Origin: Cacconaster sp045601245
Lineage (GTDB): Bacteria > Bacteroidota > Bacteroidia > Bacteroidales > UBA932
Direction of reading: 5' to 3'
DNA length: 16,195 nt
Assembly: GCA_045601245.1 (NCBI GenBank)
Contig: JAZRZH010000019.1
Location: 1-16,195, forward strand
Part shown: one piece after another, positions 14,504-16,195 of the stretch
How the letters are laid out: every line of letters starts with the position of its first letter
Position numbering within the stretch: the first letter of the stretch is position 1
Made by a program: the position numbers and the translations under genes
Notes under the pieces: model-generated
What the model saw: the letters and a program-made list of their open reading frames with translations, nothing else
Told to the model about the DNA's origin: nothing
Databases searched by the model: none

Positions 14504-15675
14504 AACAGGGACTGTCCTTTGCTGAGAAGGAAGACATTGGCGCCGGCATTGACAGCTGACGAAATGTCTTTCTGTCCTCCGGTGATATTGCAGACCGATC
14601 CGTCAGGACCCGGCTCAGTGATTTTCACCTTTCCGAGTTTCTTTCCTGAAGGGTTGTTTGCATCGAATACGTGGAAGATGTCGGTCTTTGTCAGACCCAT
14701 ACCCGAACCTGCATTGACGACAGCGGTCTTGATACCGCCCTTCTTGTCAGTAGTGATAACATCCTTGAATGTGGTGATGATCGGGAAATTGTCCATCACC
14801 ATATTGTATGCCTTGCTCTCGAAGCAGCTGAGCGCATTGTTGTCCGCATAATCCTGCCTCGAGCCGGTGCCGGCCGCATTGATCCAATAAGTCTGGAGGA
14901 TGGTGTGGCTGTCCAGGTCGTACGCTGTCAGGAACACGGTGAGAAGAGTCTCGTAGTTGGGCTTCTTCGCCTTCTCGCTGGTAAAGTACTGATGGGTATA
15001 GTAGTTGGTCACCACGCCCGAGATGACATAGCGGACACCCCTGCAGTAGAGGGCCTCCATACGCGGGCTGAAGTGGAAGGAGCCGGATGCGCCTCCGTAA
15101 TATACAGGCTCGCCGTTGTAGACATATCCCAGCTGCGTCTGGGCGTCAAGCACATACTGGCGACCGCGGGAGAGGGCGCCGGCAGCAACGCGCTGTCTGA
15201 CCTGCTCCACAATATCCACAGGGACGCGGCGGCAGTATCCGAAGAGTTCGATGGCCAGGATCTCCTTGTCCGGGGAGGCATTGTCGAGACCGCCGGAGGT
15301 TCCGACAGTATGAGAATTGGATTTGAAAATGGTCTTCGTATTGTTCAGAAACGGATCAGGCTCGCCGCGCTTCACCTTCACCGGCTCCATCTCCTCCGGA
15401 ATGCGCGGAAGCACAGGCTGATAATATGTATCGAGGACAGTCTCATTGCTCTCCCTGTTCCAGGTCTCGTCCGTAGCGGCGCCTCCGCCTACCGGTGAAT
15501 TGATATTGTAAAATGTGAAAATTGTGGCGTTGGTGACCCCCGACGGCTGTACCGGCGAATACTGTCCGGGATTGACCGCCACCTGACGCGGCGGGGTGCG
15601 CATTGATGAAGATTGTGCGTATGATACTGATGCGATGCAGCAGAGTGCAAAGGCAATGGCAAAGGATCTTTTCAT
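14500..15675 (-). CDS. Secreted protein of uncertain family, possibly CsgG/FlgT-like
   Basis: This is a 391-aa protein with a type I signal peptide (MKRSFAIAF ... VSYA, likely cut after A20), hence periplasmic or outer-membrane associated. Residues of about 21-120 are proline-rich and probably disordered. After that comes a mixed alpha/beta region with EILAIELFGYCRR, VEQVRQRVAAGALSRGRQYV, GVRYVISGVVTNYY and LLTVFLTAYDLDSHTILQT. This loosely recalls the fold of CsgG-type transport components, where a sensed variable and a 'V.G.vt..y' strand alternate. The C-terminus (GLTKTDIFHVFD, LGKVKITE) resembles the small beta domain at the end of FlgT-like proteins. I am not certain of either relation. 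It lies 12 nt after the deoxynucleoside kinase gene and is probably cotranscribed with it. Confidence 0.75.
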   Translation of the reverse strand: MKRSFAIAFALCCIASVSYAQSSSMRTPPRQVAVNPGQYSPVQPSGVTNATIFTFYNINSPVGGGAATDETWNRESNETVLDTYYQPVLPRIPEEMEPVKVKRGEPDPFLNNTKTIFKSNSHTVGTSGGLDNASPDKEILAIELFGYCRRVPVDIVEQVRQRVAAGALSRGRQYVLDAQTQLGYVYNGEPVYYGGASGSFHFSPRMEALYCRGVRYVISGVVTNYYTHQYFTSEKAKKPNYETLLTVFLTAYDLDSHTILQTYWINAAGTGSRQDYADNNALSCFESKAYNMVMDNFPIITTFKDVITTDKKGGIKTAVVNAGSGMGLTKTDIFHVFDANNPSGKKLGKVKITEPGPDGSVCNITGGQKDISSAVNAGANVFLLSKGQSLF

Positions 15676-15687
15676 AATGTCTGTGTA

Positions 15688-16195
15688 TTAAAACAATCCG
15701 TACAGGCGTGCGTCTATGCGGTCGGTAATTCTGGAGAAATCTTCCGGGCTGTGTTCGAAATCGAGGTCATCCTTGTCAATGACCATCACTTCGCCCTTGT
15801 AGTCGGAGATGAACTTCTCATAGCGGTCATTCAGGCCCTGCAGATAGTCCAGGCTGATGCTCTGCTCGTATTCGCGGCCGCGTTTCTGGATCTGCGACAC
15901 AAGATGAGGGATGGAGCATTTGAGGTATATGAGCAGGTCGGGCAGCTTGACGGACTGCATCACGACGTTGAAGAGGTCCATATAGGCGTCGAAGTCGCGC
16001 TTAGTGAGATTGCCCATATCGTAGTTGTTGGCCACGAATACGTGAACTCCCTCGAAGATGGTGCGGTCCTGTATGATGGTCTCTGCGCTCTGCGAGATGT
16101 TCATCACGTCCTTGAGTCTCTGAGTGAGGAAATAGACCTCGAGATTGAACGACCACCTCGGGATGTCCTTGTAGTAGTCCTCCAGATAGGGATTG
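15688..16195 (-). CDS. Deoxynucleoside kinase, N-terminus beyond the window
   Basis: This enzyme family phosphorylates deoxynucleosides with ATP for dNTP salvage (deoxyadenosine/deoxyguanosine or thymidine kinase type) in the cytoplasm. The frame is open from the window edge: NPYLEDYYKD and RWSFNLEVYFLTQRLK precede IIQDRTIFEG (the DRS-type motif, here DRT), MDLFNVVMQ, PDLLIYLKCS and the lid region QKRGREYEQSISLDYLQGLN, ending VMVIDKDDLDF and a C-terminal tail. 168 codons plus stop are present; the P-loop and perhaps 40 residues are missing. A GTG at 16107 could mimic a start, but upstream sequence in the same frame is clearly conserved family sequence, so the gene continues. It precedes the secreted-protein gene by 12 nt. 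Confidence 0.93.
   Translation of the reverse strand, partial: NPYLEDYYKDIPRWSFNLEVYFLTQRLKDVMNISQSAETIIQDRTIFEGVHVFVANNYDMGNLTKRDFDAYMDLFNVVMQSVKLPDLLIYLKCSIPHLVSQIQKRGREYEQSISLDYLQGLNDRYEKFISDYKGEVMVIDKDDLDFEHSPEDFSRITDRIDARLYGLF

Noticed and set aside
15688..16107. Complete small protein starting at GTG 16107
   Set aside because: The frame remains open to the window end, and the upstream residues (RWSFNLEVYF) are typical deoxynucleoside kinase sequence, so it is the C-terminal part of a longer gene.

Overview
This window is a chromosomal segment from a member of the Bacteroidota, most likely the Bacteroidales. The evidence is the Bacteroides-type promoter boxes (TTTG ... TAnnTTTG), A-rich leaders without Shine-Dalgarno sequences, fimbrillin-like lipoproteins next to a FISUMP-type C-terminal domain, and housekeeping proteins of typical Bacteroidota type. 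By eye the GC content is a little above 50%, and TTA/CTA/TCA codons are rare. I cannot name a genus.

Layout from left to right. Positions 1-178 hold an array of four hairpins with an exact 51-bp period, cut off by the window edge. A featureless stretch follows, then dnaE (minus, 378-4268), the replicative DNA polymerase III alpha subunit. Divergent from dnaE is a predicted lipoprotein form of alpha-acetolactate decarboxylase (plus, 4380-5201), with a well-formed promoter that lies almost on its start codon. Next is a tightly packed minus-strand block, read from right to left: gpmI (12424-10907), an unlisted 55-residue small ORF (10882-10715), a CotH-kinase-domain lipoprotein (10721-8277), a fimbrillin-like lipoprotein with a FISUMP-type C-terminal domain (8280-6442), and a MalY/PatB-type PLP enzyme (6432-5251). 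The last four are joined by a 7-nt overlap, a 4-nt ATGA overlap and a 9-nt gap, so they are almost certainly one transcription unit, and gpmI lies only 24 nt upstream of it.

On the right, rnr (RNase R, plus, 12464-14503) diverges from gpmI across only 39 bp that hold two interlocked promoter boxes. It converges on a secreted protein of uncertain family (minus, 14500-15675), with the two stop codons sharing a CTAG palindrome. That secreted protein is 12 nt downstream of a deoxynucleoside kinase gene (minus, 15688-16195), which is cut by the window end.

The housekeeping genes (dnaE, gpmI, rnr, dNK) are ordinary. The accessory interest is in the small ORF/CotH/fimbrillin-FISUMP unit, where two adjacent lipoproteins share a homologous N-terminal domain but carry different C-terminal modules, and in the hairpin array at the left edge, where a stem base pair changes by covariation. 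No rRNA, tRNA, insertion sequence or CRISPR array is visible.
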